Below, piece by piece: positions 1 through 10,659 of a DNA stretch of 64,000 bases. The translations under genes were made by a program, and so were the position numbers. Location of the stretch: contig NC_090280.1 of the NCBI RefSeq assembly GCF_037392515.1, positions 74,760,504 through 74,824,503 of the forward strand, given 5' to 3'. The first letter of the stretch is position 1, and every line of letters starts with the position of its first letter. Origin of the DNA: Haliotis asinina. Taxonomy: Eukaryota > Mollusca > Gastropoda > Lepetellida > Haliotidae. The notes below the pieces were generated by a model. The model searched no databases. It worked only from the letters and a program-made list of their open reading frames with translations, and was not told the DNA's origin.

Positions 1-2110
1 TTTTTTATGAATGTTACCATCTTTTTGTAAGCACAAATTATCTCATTGTGCTTGCTAGCCCAGTTTACTTAGCTTAGTATGAAGTTATCTTGTTTCAGTA
101 TGATTAGTTTTACTGTGACATTTGACTTGATCAGCTTCAGTCTGAAAATTTGTGAGTTTTGTGGAATAGTTTCTAGTTATGTGGAGTCTGAACATTGAAC
201 CCTTAAGTTCCATTGCTAATTACGAAGTTGGCATAATAGTATTATGACATGTCTACTGTTGCTTTATCTTTTAGAACATTATTGAGGTAAATTTATGTGT
301 TATTTTATATACTCAACTTAAGTGAAGGACCACTCCAATATTAAAGTCTTTAATAGTTCATATTATGATCCATTTAATACTTGTATACTGGGACAGTCCT
401 AGACTTTTTTTGTTGTATATTTGATTTGGTTTGTTACTCATTTCTAGACAAAGTAAGATTTCTAAGGAAAATGATATATTCACTATTAGTTTACCCAATG
501 TAAACAAGTGAAAATTCTGTGCAAATTTGGAATATTGCTGACTTGGTAATGTGGATTAGACATTTCTATGGTGATTTCTTGAGTGGTGTTTTGTATCCTT
601 TTTGGACAGTTAGGAAAAAATTACATCAAGCAAAAATTTGTAGGTCTGTAGAAAGTTACCGTGATAATAGGCCTTGAATGTTCAACTTTTTAATTGCCAA
701 TGTAAGTCTCCTGACTCTTATTTTTTGTATTTACACGAAACTTTGAGCCCATGAAATGTTCAACTGACTCGCACAACATTTTGTATAATTTTTTTGTCAT
801 AGTATTTCTACATTACAAAATGTTTTATTCAATCATTAGTTTAAAGAGTGTAAATGAATTTTGAATTGCACCCACAGGCTCGGTTTTTGAACTTCATTCA
901 TTGAAAGGAATTTCTCAAAAGTTTGGATTTATAGTGTATATATATGTATTGTTACATGCAGTTGCCTGTTTGAGTTTATTTTGCACAGTTATAAATTAAT
1001 GCACTTGTTTTGTTGAATTAGTTCTGGCAATGAATTAATGGTCCTTGTGTTCAGTTGGCCATGTTTCTGCTTCTATTTATTGTGCTATTTCTGAAGTGCT
1101 ATTGACATTTTTGTTAACACGCTCTCTAGGTTGTACAAGGTTTAGTATGCAAGCCAATTTGGTTGTTGGGAGGGTAGTTGCTAGTGTTTGTAGCTGATAC
1201 CTGTCAGTATTGAAATGTTGTTTGTCCTAATGTACACTCAAACATATATTCACTTCACAATCCCAGTTTACCTCAATTCCAGTTTGAAAAAATAATAGTT
1301 GGAGCAACGGTTTCACAAAATGCATGCAAATATCTTGCATATGCCATATTTTTAATGACTTTCCGATAGTGATTTCATTTCTATCAAGAACAGGCCAAAT
1401 ACTGAAAGACATTTTCAGAAAATTTGCGATTTTGGGTTCAAAAGCACAATTTCTTCTCCTGTGTTTAGTATATTTTCATGTTAATGCATTTTAATGTACT
1501 CTTTGCAAACCAATATTTCAGTGATACTTTCCAGTAAGAGATACAGAAATGTTTAAGGATAGATAAATAGTTCATCCTATTGCTTTCACACTTTTACAGA
1601 CATGCCTTAACAACAGACATTTTAGCAGTGGATAATTTTTACACACATCTTTCCAAGGAAATCATTCATGCAGTTTTACATAACTGAGACAGAACTGTTT
1701 TAAATGCATGTAACAGTGAGACATAGTAAGAAGCTTTTTAAGAAATCTCAAATGGAATGTTAAGATTTTTATTGCTTTAACAAATGTAATAATGTTTTAC
1801 CATCAGTAATGACTCTCCTGTCTTTTTATAACATTTTATGTAGCCTCTTCAAATCATGGGATATGTCCAATCTTTTTATTTCCAGAAGTAAAGGAATTAG
1901 TTACACAATTAAAATTGTTTCTATGTTCATTTTGTCACATTTCCTGAGTTGATTTTCTTTGTCATTTCCATTTTGCCTTTTTCAGGTGATGGTGTATGCT
2001 AGAAAAAAAAGAAAAAAAATATAATATTTTATGATGCAAAAATATTTGTTACTATCTTTAAACATTTGTTAAATAAAACCTTTTATAACAATACCTTTAC
2101 TTTGTTGTCT
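1..2110 (+). other. T-rich non-coding stretch, possible 3' UTR of an upstream gene
   Basis: No reading frame longer than about 60 codons and no recognisable protein is seen on either strand. The + strand is strongly T-rich with many TTTT and TGTTT runs, as in long metazoan 3' UTRs. A canonical AATAAA at 2072-2077 is followed by GT/T-rich sequence (about 2090-2115), as expected around a cleavage site. The inference is that a gene whose last exon starts left of the window ends near 2.1 kb. It could equally be intergenic AT-rich DNA; only transcript data would settle it. Confidence 0.3.
2072..2077 (+). terminator. Candidate polyadenylation signal AATAAA
   Basis: A canonical hexamer sits at the end of the T-rich stretch, followed within 15-40 bases by T- and GT-rich sequence. 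It is the natural end of the possible 3' UTR at 1-2110. The hexamer is common by chance in AT-rich DNA, so this is weak on its own. Confidence 0.3.
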
Positions 2111-2157
2111 TTTAGAGGCATTTAGAAGTTGTTATATATGACCAGGCTCTTTTTTTC

Positions 2158-2357
2158 ATGGATAAATCTTTTAATTCTTTGATACACATTGTTTTGAGGT
2201 CATTTCAGACCCCTTCATCAGTAATTCAGCAGCATAGTAATTTCATGGCACAGCTATGGCATTATAGCATCAACTGTAAGTTCACCTAATGAAGAGGTCT
2301 GAAATGAATTTCAGACCTCGAAACGTGGTGTACCAAAGAATTAGAAGATTTATCCAT
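2158..2357. mobile_element. Inverted-repeat (MITE-like) element, about 200 bp
   Basis: The left end (ATGGATAAATCTTTTAATTC...) and right end (...GAATTAGAAGATTTATCCAT) are imperfect reverse complements over about 60 bases. The inner part of each arm carries GGTCTGAAATGA or its complement. The right arm has an extra local palindrome (AGGTCTGAAAT/ATTTCAGACCT). There is no coding capacity. The structure fits a short non-autonomous DNA element or a foldback hairpin; no clear target-site duplication is visible. Confidence 0.6.
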
Positions 2358-2361
2358 TAAA

Positions 2362-2944
2362 GATCTGTAATTGTAATTGTTGTTGGGTCTTTTTTTGCAT
2401 TGAACTACATAAAATTTCTCCCTCATAACAAATAGTTATCTGTGTCAATATTTTAATGATTCTTTGTTGAACAAGATTATTTATTTGCAGGACAAAAGTT
2501 CGGAATCGTTATTTTGAGTTCAGGCGACAATTTTACATGATGAAAGCATACATGCATGACACATACCTACATACTAGAAATACTAGTAGTTGGTCTTTGG
2601 ATGCTTTTCTCACATCAAGAATCCGCTGCAGCATATGACGTCATTTCATCTTTTCTGTCAACGTTACAGTATAAGCGAATTAACATGTGTTATGGGTCAG
2701 TATGAGAACTATATGCGTCATATCGGGAAGCGAACGTAAAATCTTCGAATCTTTATCATCATGACTACGATGACGTAGTTGAGAATTCCATGGGATATAT
2801 AGCTTACGGGTACATCGTTACAGGTATGTGTCCAAAGGCACAATTGCGTCCATATCTGAAACCAGATTGTGACCGGTTTGAAACCTATCTTCACATTAAC
2901 TGCGTTGTGCCAAAGATTCACATCTGACCCTGGTATCCGTAAAG
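2362..2944. other. No gene seen
   Basis: Unremarkable AT-rich DNA between the inverted-repeat element and the 3' end of the minus-strand LINE. The minus-strand frame here is an open stretch with no recognisable domain. Confidence 0.5.
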
Positions 2945-3512
2945 AGTGAGTGAGTGAGTTAATATTTAACGTCACATCGGCAATATCTCGGCCATATCGT
3001 GACGAGGACACTTAAATGAACACTTAAATGAAATATATGCACATTCTAAAAATCTGTCGACGAAGGACAGTAAAACAACTAGAATATCACAAGTTTAATT
3101 AAAACTAGCACGTAAAGTTAAAACCAATATCACTATTTAGACAATACAATATAAAAACAAGCTATAGATCGCCAGCTATAGATCGCCAACAACAGAAGGT
3201 AGATCACAACACTAGGGACCATGGGGACTTAAGTACCTTTCTACCTGCATGGACCCCAGGTGGATTTACATCATCCCTTCAGCTGCTGGCGAATGTACAA
3301 AATGCTAGCCAAAATTAAAACAACAAGAATACTACGATTACAATCCTGGTAGATTTACATTTACTATGAATGTTTTTGGACTTACGTACCCTCTCAGGAG
3401 GACAATAATTTTTCAGTACTTCAACCCCCTTTGAGGGTACAGCCACTAACAATTCTAGTTACTCATATAAACTATCATTCATTAAAATACATCTATTTAC
3501 AGCACATACTAT
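2945..3512 (-). mobile_element. LINE 3' UTR and 3' tail
   Basis: Read on the minus strand, the region downstream of the LINE's last coding domain contains a block 'taagtccccatggtccct' (about 3220-3240) that recurs at 24449-24470 and 24771-24790. It ends with 'gccgatgtgacgttaaatatt' followed by a short ACTC array (2945-2960). This end resembles the 3' ends of the SINEs in the window and of another LINE copy ending at about 24603, which supports calling it the true 3' terminus. Confidence 0.65.
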
Positions 3513-4204
3513 TCATAATTCAATCAAGAAAGTTTTGACATTGAAATATTTATCCCTTGTGATGGAGAATTCAATACAGTCAAGCAGGATATGCTTGACC
3601 GTGACTCTCTCATCACAAGGGATACGAAACGGAGGATCCTTACCTTTCAATAGGTATGCATGAGTATATCGTGTGTGACCAATACGACATCGTCTTAGAA
3701 TAACCTCTTCAAATCTGGACTGACAGCCCAAGTTGGTATAACCAATATATGGTTTTATTTCATGTAATTTATACCTACTTGGGTGTCCCACTTCTTCTGC
3801 ATCAGATCACGGATGTACGTTCTAATGCTCGCTTTGTAATCACAGTATGGAATAAGAAGTGGTGTCACAGATTTGTTGAGTGCTGACTTGGCAGCAAGAT
3901 CGGCCATTGTGTTACCAGAAATGCCTACATGGCTTGGTAACCAACAGAAGACGATGTTGTATTGGCCAGTAGCAAGATTATTATACAATTCAATAATAGC
4001 AATTAAAAGTGGATGTTTACATGATAGATTTTTAATCGCCTGAAGACAAGAAAGAGAGTCTGAATAGATTATATATTGTTTACGTTTAGGGTGTCTTTGA
4101 ATATATTTAAGAGCTGTTAATATGGCGTCAGCTGTAAAAATAGAACTATTATCTGGTAATCTAGAAGATACTGTTTTGGATCCAATGACGGTGGCACAAA
4201 CCAC
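3513..4204 (-). pseudogene. LINE ORF2 C-terminus: RNase H domain and CCHC-like tail
   Basis: Two overlapping minus-strand frames. 3755-4204 carries an RNase H-like fold: 'FTADAILTAL' (start of the helix carrying the catalytic Glu position), 'YIIYSDSLSCLQAI' (Asp), and 'WLPSHVGISGNTMADLAAK' (His and final Asp), typical of the RNase H1 domain of I-superfamily LINEs. 3513-3791 carries the downstream zinc-binding segment (C-R-I-G-H-T-R-Y-T-H ... C-D-E ... H-I-L-L-D-C). The two are shifted in frame near 3770, so the copy is inactive. It belongs with the RT fragments at 4691-6376. Confidence 0.85.
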
Positions 4205-6540
4205 TGCACCACCATCCTTGGACCCATCTGTAAATAAGGATTTATAATTGCTCTATTTATGTTTTAGTTGGTTATATTCTTGTTTCTATTGTAATTCATT
4301 AGTTTCTGATTTTTTAAATGTGGTCAATGTTAGGTCTACTTGGGGCCTGACCAACTGCCAAGGAGGAGAAGAAAGAAAACGGGAGGGAGCTATGTTTTCC
4401 AGCTCAATGCAGGCAGCAGAAAGAAAGGGTTTAATTCTTAGATGTCCCAGAGGCGGGAGAAGAGAAGACTTTTTGTTGTATAAATCCTCATAAAGGGGAT
4501 TGAAAACACAATTATATGCAGGGTTAGATTCATTAGATTATAATTTATTAATATACTGTAAAGCTAACTTTATACGCCGCTGCTCAAGAGATGGTTCATC
4601 AGCCTCAACATACAGGCTGTCAATAGGTGAAGTTCTAAAAGAACAATGACGAAGTCTTAGACCTTGATGATGGACAGAATTTAACCGTTTTTAGTTGCTT
4701 TTGCAGGCTCCACCATAGACGATGGAGCCATAATCAAGTTTAGAAGGCACGAGTGATCGATAGAGATGGAGAAGGGTAGCTTGATCTCCTCCCCATTTAG
4801 AATTTGAAACCACCTTCAACAAGTCAAGTGCTTTCAGGCATTCAGTTTTAAGGGATTTAATATGCGGTAAAAACGTTAAGTGTGAATCAAAGATTAGACC
4901 CAAGAACTTAGCTTCCTTAACAACTTTAATTGGCGTGCCATCTAGAGTTAGTTCAGGGTCCTTATATGGTTTATATTTACGTAAAAAATGTATGCAGTTA
5001 GTTTTCGATTTAGAAAATTTAAAGCCGTTTTCAAGACATCATTTATTAATCTTGTTTAAACACAACTGCAGTTGCCGTTCAATGGTATGCATAATGTTAC
5101 CACGACAAGAAATATTAAAATCATCCAGAAATAACGACCCATTCATTGAATCGTTTAAAACTTTTGACAAACTGTTTTTCTTTATACTAAAATGTGTGAC
5201 TGACAAAATACTGCCTTGTGGAACACCCTGATCCTGATTGTAATGATCAGACAGGGTAGAACCCACGCCGACTTGAAATTGTCTGTTATTTGCAAACGAC
5301 CTCGCAAATCGAAATCATGTAAATCTCTCAGAATGCCATATTTCCAAGTTGTGTCATATGCTTTCTCAAGATCAAAAACGATAGACACGGCATGTCGTTT
5401 ATTAATCAGCGCGTTTTTCACAAATGATTCTAAACGCACTAGGTGATCAACAGTACTTTTTTTTTTTCCGGAAACCACATTGTATATCTGTGATAAGATT
5501 ATTTGTTTCCAAGTACCATACACGTCGATTGTTTATCATGCGTTCCATGGTCTTGCAAACACAGCTAGTTAATGAAATCGGACGATGATTGGATGGATCT
5601 GTATGATCACGTCCAGGTTTAGGTATTGGTACTACTGTAGCATCACGCCATGAAGAAGGAAATTTCCCGGAAGTCCAAATATCATCAAAAATTGATAAGA
5701 GCGTCTCTAAACAGGACTCTGGTAAGTGCTGCAGGAGTTGATAATGTATGTTATCAGCTCCTGTAGCAGTATCATGAACTTGATCAAGAGCAGTATGGAG
5801 TTCGTGAATAGAAAACGTTTCATTATAATCTTCCCCATTATCAGAATTGAAATTAATAGTTTTGTTTTCTTGTTGTTTTTGATGTTGCTGACATTTAGGT
5901 ATATAATTAGAAGAGGAAGAATGTTTAGCGAGAGTTTCGCCCAGTTTATTCGTAATATCTGATGTATCAGTAAGTAATTGATCTCCATGTTTAAGATGAT
6001 GGACTGTAGATTTAGTACCTTTACCTTTAATTTTCTGGATCGTGTTCAATACCTTGGACATGGGTATCCGAGAATTTAATTTGGATACATAATTTTGCCA
6101 AGTTTGGCATTTGTTCTGTTTAAAAGTACGCCGCGCTTCAGCATTTAAAATTTTGAATTTATTTAAATTATGGACCATAGGATGGCGACGGAAATAATGT
6201 TCTGCTTTTTTCCTTGCCCTCCTAGCTTGTTTGCACTCATAGCTGAGCCATGGTTGTCGAATATCTAGAACTGCAGAGGACTTTGTTATGCACTCATCAG
6301 TTATGGAATTCAGTTCATCAGAAAAACATTTAATAACATCTGGAACGTCAATAAAACGTTCAGGTTTAAGTTTCACCGCACACAGTGTTTCATATAAAGC
6401 CCAGTTAGCCTTTTTAAAATTCCGCCTTGATGATGGAGGAACATCAGATGGAGTTACAGATTTTAGTATTGTAGGAAAATGGTCACTTCCACACAGGTCA
6501 TCGTGGACTGAACATTCAAATTCATTTAGTAGTTCTTAAT
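4205..6540 (-). pseudogene. LINE ORF2 reverse transcriptase (degenerate), with the end of the APE endonuclease
   Basis: From the N-terminal side (high coordinates), the minus strand reads the end of an AP-endonuclease domain ('CGSDHFPTIL', about 6490-6520). RT motifs follow: 'WRDATVVPIPKPGRDH' and 'NHRPISLTSCVCKTMERM' (in 5447-6376), 'VFDLEKAYDTTW' (motif A, in 5182-5523), 'QGVPQGSILS' (motif B), and 'FLDDF' (catalytic YADD-type box, in 5039-5266). The 'GLIFDSHLTFLPHIKSL' connection lies in 4691-4903. Domains are split across frames with stops and frameshifts. Motif order and the RNase H downstream place it in the I superfamily (Nimb-like), known to be abundant in molluscs. It is non-functional. 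Confidence 0.88.
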
Positions 6541-6667
6541 TTGTGAGTTGCTTGTTGTTTCTTGCCGCACTCAACTATACTACCGACAAGAAATAAGGGA
6601 ACTAATGGAATAATAGCGAATTTTAAACTGCTTTAAATATCCACTAAATCAATTTTAGGCGTCAAGT

Positions 6668-7419
6668 TCAATATCTGGTGTGTCCACCATGTTGGGCAAC
6701 ACATTCACGGCACCTTGATGGCATGCTGTTAATCAATTTCCGGATGGTTGCCCGTGGTATTGCCCGCCATTCCTCTTGGAGAGCTGCACCAAGCTGGGCC
6801 AGGTTGGCGGGTCCTGGGTCCCTGGCGTACACCCTTCGACCAAGGACGTCCCAGAGATGTTCAATTGGGGACAGGTCTGGGGACTTAGAGGGCCAGTCCA
6901 ATGTCTGGATACCTTCTTGTCGGAGATAAGCGGAGACAATTCGGGCCCGATGTGGTCTGGCATTATCATCTTGGAATACAAAATTTCGGCCGATAACTCT
7001 AGCCAATGGAGCTACAACAGGACGCAATATTTGGTCAACGTATCGCTGACCAGTCATGGCTCCGTTAATGATGACCGAATCTGATCGTCTGTCATGTGTA
7101 ATCCCACCCCACACCATGACAATACCACCTTTATATCGATCATGGTCAAGAATTGTGGTCTGGCATTATCATCTTGGAATACAAAATTTCGGCCGATAAC
7201 TCTAGCCAATGGAGCTACAACAGGACGCAATATTTGGTCAACGTATCGCTGACCAGTCATGGCTCCGTTAATGATGACCGAATCTGATCGTCTGTCATGT
7301 GTAATCCCACCCCACACCATGACAATACCACCTTTATATCGATCATGGTCAAGAATAGCTGCTCTGGCATATCGCTCCCCGCTCCTTATCCCACAGGCGT
7401 GAAATTTTGATTCACCCAT
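6668..7419 (-). pseudogene. Tc1-family transposase, broken by internal duplication
   Basis: The DDE_3-type catalytic core is recognisable: 'GITHDRRSDSVIINGAMTG', 'RNFVFQDDNARPHRAR', then 'DWPSKSPDLSPIEHLWDVLG' and the family C-terminus ending 'CVAQHGGHTRY'. The upstream part (7054-7419) repeats the same 'VWGGITHDRRSDSVIING...QDDNARP' block because of the 203-bp tandem duplication and then runs out of frame. The segment before it ('MGESKFHACGIRSGERYARAAILDHDRYKGGIVMVWGG') is the normal lead-in to the core. The normal length is about 340 residues; here only about half is intact. Confidence 0.85.
6951..7356. repeat. 203-bp direct tandem duplication (6951-7153 = 7154-7356)
   Basis: The two units begin 'TGTGGTCTGGCATTATCATC' and end 'CATGGTCAAGAAT'. 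I found no difference between them by eye, so the duplication is recent compared with the rest of this decayed element. It duplicates the transposase core around the second catalytic Asp. Confidence 0.92.
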
Positions 7420-7446
7420 CTGCCGGGCAACTTCACATAATGATGC

Positions 7447-7467
7447 CCCCCCCCCCCCCCCCCCCCT
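7447..7467. repeat. Poly-C run
   Basis: About 21 consecutive C inside the Tc1-like element. The length is probably unreliable in any assembly. Confidence 0.9.
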
Positions 7468-7756
7468 CTATCATCCCCACAATTCTCCATTTTGTTGCTT
7501 CACCGAGATACTGCCTCGGAGGCGTTTCTGTCAGTAAGTGTCAATCTCTATTGCATTAGTGATTGCGACTTCTCCAGTACATTTACAGGAGTTAACTTCT
7601 GTATGCACGTGTAACACGTGCTGGGCATGCACTATGCGAAATTCCATTGTCATTGGATGTTGCGTTTGGGAGATACGCCACGATAACGGACCCTGTCACA
7701 GTCAAAGTCATCTACATTCAATTTCTTGGTTCCCTTATTTTCTGTCGGTAGTATAG

Positions 7757-8160
7757 TCGGTAGCACACCCGCACGTAAGCGTCTAATGTTCTTAACATCC
7801 CCAGCAATACCTTGAATACCCTTAGATACTGCGAAAGGGTTCAACTTTAATGGTGTCTTGTCGGGAGTCTCAATAACAAGGAAACGTGGCCAATACTCAA
7901 TCGATAGAGACGGTCTGTGATCAGTATCAACAGGATCAATTTCAAGTGGACGTTTTGTTTTCTTATGGGGGATTTCATAAGCCATGTTTGGTGTCATATG
8001 GTTCATCATCCGAGCTCCCCACCCACCACGGAGTATCACAAAGACAATGCTAAAAGCAAGTGGGTCTCCAACTTGCAGCACCAAGGATACCCGGATGATA
8101 TACTCCAGCAGAAGAATTGAAATTAATAATTCTACCAGATTGGCCTATGAGCCACCGCCT
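7757..8160 (-). pseudogene. LINE ORF1 (gag-like) N-terminal part
   Basis: The minus strand reads 'RPSLSIEYWPRFLVIETPDK', 'LKLNPFAVSKGIQGIAG' and 'VKNIRRLRAGVL', the RRM-like opening of I/Nimb LINE ORF1 proteins ('WPRFLVIES...PFAIQKGIQG...VKRLRSG.LLVE'). Joining the ORF1 text across the Tc1-like element gives the expected 'RAGVL-VECGKKQQATHKL', which continues on the other side (about 6545-6575). So the transposon landed at a TA inside ORF1. The sequence N-terminal of about 8084 loses similarity. Confidence 0.75.
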
Positions 8161-8295
8161 TCTGGGTATTGGACTCTAGGCAAAATACAAAAGTGAAATA
8201 ATTTCAAATTCAAATACATATTTTAAGCCAAGTCATATCACAAAACTGTTTCTGAAGTGTCCGAAATTGTGTATCAAAATATGCATACACAGGGC

Positions 8296-8580
8296 TTGGC
8301 ATGACCAGCCGATTGGTTGAAACGGGCCCATTCAACCACCCGTCTAGGTGAAGTCAGGGCCGAAGTGGTGTGTTGAGCATTAGGAACACTGGTCCTGCTC
8401 CCATGCCCTCAACCACCAGGATCCCTTCCTCCACCGCCACAGGGCCGCAACTAGCAGCAAACGGGTTGGTGGACCAAATATGCCCCCGGGTCCACAACTG
8501 GGGTGTTGGTGAGCTCTTGGCGTTACCCAGCCCCCACCACGAGGAGGTGGCTCGCCACGGGTGCCGTACCCGTAAAGAAT
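8296..8580 (+). repeat. GC-rich interspersed repeat, copy A
   Basis: About 285 bases, clearly richer in G+C than the flanks. Contains 'gggccca', 'acccgtctaggtgaagtcaggg', 'ccaccaggatcccttcctcc' and 'gacgagg/cacgaggaggtggct'. Homologous blocks occur at 20908-21175 (minus) and 23755-24005 (plus). No protein domain is recognised and the frame is not kept between copies. I do not recognise the family. Confidence 0.7.
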
Positions 8581-8599
8581 AACTTGACGAACAAGGAGA

Positions 8600-9350
8600 T
8601 TTTCAACATTTGCCGTTTAACAAAACGTATTCGATGTGGTGTAAATGGTGATGTATTTCACCAACAAAAGCTTATTCTTTAACCTGTCTTCTGTTGAACT
8701 TGTTGAAAAAGTTACATGATAAAACAAATAATAACCTAAGTCATTTACTGAAGGTCATCTCATGAAAGCTAAGGTTTCTGTAACAATCTGTTCTAACAAT
8801 GGTGGATCGCTAGCCCTCTGCCAAACCAAATGAGTGCATAAGGGGCTGTTTTAGTCTGGTTCCTCTAGATCCAAAAGAGAAAATAAACAATATCATGAAA
8901 ATGGAAATATGCACATTAAATGAAACACCGTGAAACAAGTGGGGCTGGTTAAAGTTAAGGCCCTCACGAACAGCACTAGCACTTGTTTCAAAGTTCCCAA
9001 CTACTGCACTTACCCCATTGTGATACAAACCAATAATAGCGATATGAATCTGATCGCTTATTAAAGAACTTTATCCTAAGTTGAATAAAATTCTGAGATT
9101 TAAGTATTCAACTGGCAATGTAAAATCATGAGATTCGCAATCTTGATTTCGCTTTATTTGATTTACGTTTTCGTTTGACGTGAAATGCACGGGTACATTT
9201 TCATTTCAAACATACTGTATAGTTCTGGTAATTAGCAGCATGGGTTGTTTACTCGAGACATATTTTGCTTACTTACTTACCTCTATATAATTAATGTGTA
9301 GTAAACATAATTATTGTGTTACTTGAAATCTAAGTGAAGGCGTATGTGCT
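8600..9350. other. No gene seen
   Basis: AT-rich sequence without recognisable coding or repeat structure. Confidence 0.5.
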
Positions 9351-9359
9351 GATACAAAA

Positions 9360-10560
9360 GCCCGTTTTCCTTTCAGACGAGCAAGTAGTGATAATTTATC
9401 AACATTTGATCATTTCTGATCTTGACATTTGAAAGTGATACAAACATTTCAGAATTTCTCAGTATAAAATACCTAACGTAATTTCAGAGGATAATTATGT
9501 CTGCCATGTTTACTGAAACTCCACATAACAATAGAATGAACACTTCCATAAAATAACTCTATTAACATTCGGGGTAGAATCGTTTCTTATGTGCAAGCAA
9601 GGGGGATGATCGGGTCATATCTAAAATGCTTTAATGACGGTTTACGGACAGTGTAAGAAACTTTCAATCTCCGTCACGATTTGCATCTAAATACCCTAAA
9701 ATATTGTTTGCGTGTCCCATTGTAGTGTAATATCACTAATTCGTTCTTAAACTTGTGAAGGGTGATTTTCAGATACTGTGGATAACCACTTTGCCAAGCT
9801 GACTGGTAAAGTGTAGGTTTGATGTCATGAAACAAGCATTTGTCTCTCAACTGTGCAACAGATAAAAAAGTAACTTGTAATGTTTCAGTTGCTTCTCCGT
9901 GTTATCTTATTATGACGGAAAGAGACAAACTTCTCCATCGGATTTTTCACAATCATGGCCCTAGTGAAGCCACTCAAGAACATATGGATAGACATTTAAA
10001 AAATTGTTCATTGTGACAGGTTTATTCCTGATATTGTTTTTCTCCGTCAACTCGTTTGACGTCATTTTCTTGCTTATGTCATGTCTTTCTTCGAAATTTA
10101 ACATGACAGGTTGACATGTTCAGAGATTGCTCAACATCTTGAAACGCAACTGTGTTAGTGGGGGTTCCTCTTGTTTGTGTGAAACATGCAATTCCTATCT
10201 GGCAACACATGGTGTCATCACTAATGTATATTTAATGTCACTTATGCTATTGCATTCCCTTTCGTTCATGGGATAGTTAATAGCACTCTCATTACTAACG
10301 TAACATTACTCATATTGTGATGTGGGACAATTTCAACAAGGTATCCAACCACTGTCAACCACTGTCATTCAAAACAGTTTTTTTTAAATCAAAAATGACA
10401 CGTAATCATAGGGCATTAATGTGAAATCAGGTGATTTCCCGGTGAGGTATTGATGAGTTTTCAAATGATCTGTTTGTCACGTTGGTTAAAGTGGAACGAT
10501 GAAAATCATTTGTGAGCTCGGAACAAGAAGAAATGTTACCTGATGCAGGTAAAACGAAAA
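9360..10560. repeat. Diverged segmental duplicate, copy 1
   Basis: Blocks of this region recur in the same order and orientation at about 13.9-16.75 kb. Examples are 'cagaggataat' with 'gtttgaaagtg(a)tacaaacat' (9420-9500 vs 13940-14010), 'ggataaccacttttgccaa' (9779 vs 15541), and 'caggtgatttcccggtgag' with 'gatgagttttcaaatgatctgtttgtca' (10430-10480 vs 16565-16615). Copy 2 has extra SINE insertions. No exon is recognisable in either copy. Confidence 0.6.
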
Positions 10561-10659
10561 CTAACCCTATCTTGGAATAAGTTACCAAATGAGCACTATG
10601 TCCTGAGCAATCACTAACTGGCTAGCATTGTGCCAGTGTATTACAACTGTAAGTAACTG

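Larger units (their letters stand above)
6578..7753 (-). mobile_element. Tc1-like DNA transposon with 203-bp internal tandem duplication
   Basis: Inverted ends 'TACTACCGACAAGAAATAAG' (6578...) and its near complement (ending 7753) lie next to TA dinucleotides, as in Tc1/mariner elements. Between them, the minus strand encodes a Tc1 transposase C-terminal half (6668-7117): 'VWGGITHDRRSDSVIING', 'FVFQDDNARPHRARIV' (second catalytic Asp), and 'WPSKSPDLSPIEHLWDVLGRR' (third catalytic residue Glu). A perfect or near-perfect duplication (6951-7153 repeated at 7154-7356) disrupts the frame. A run of about 21 C (about 7447-7467) follows. The N-terminal DNA-binding half is only partly visible, so the copy is dead. 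It sits inside LINE ORF1. Confidence 0.88.
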
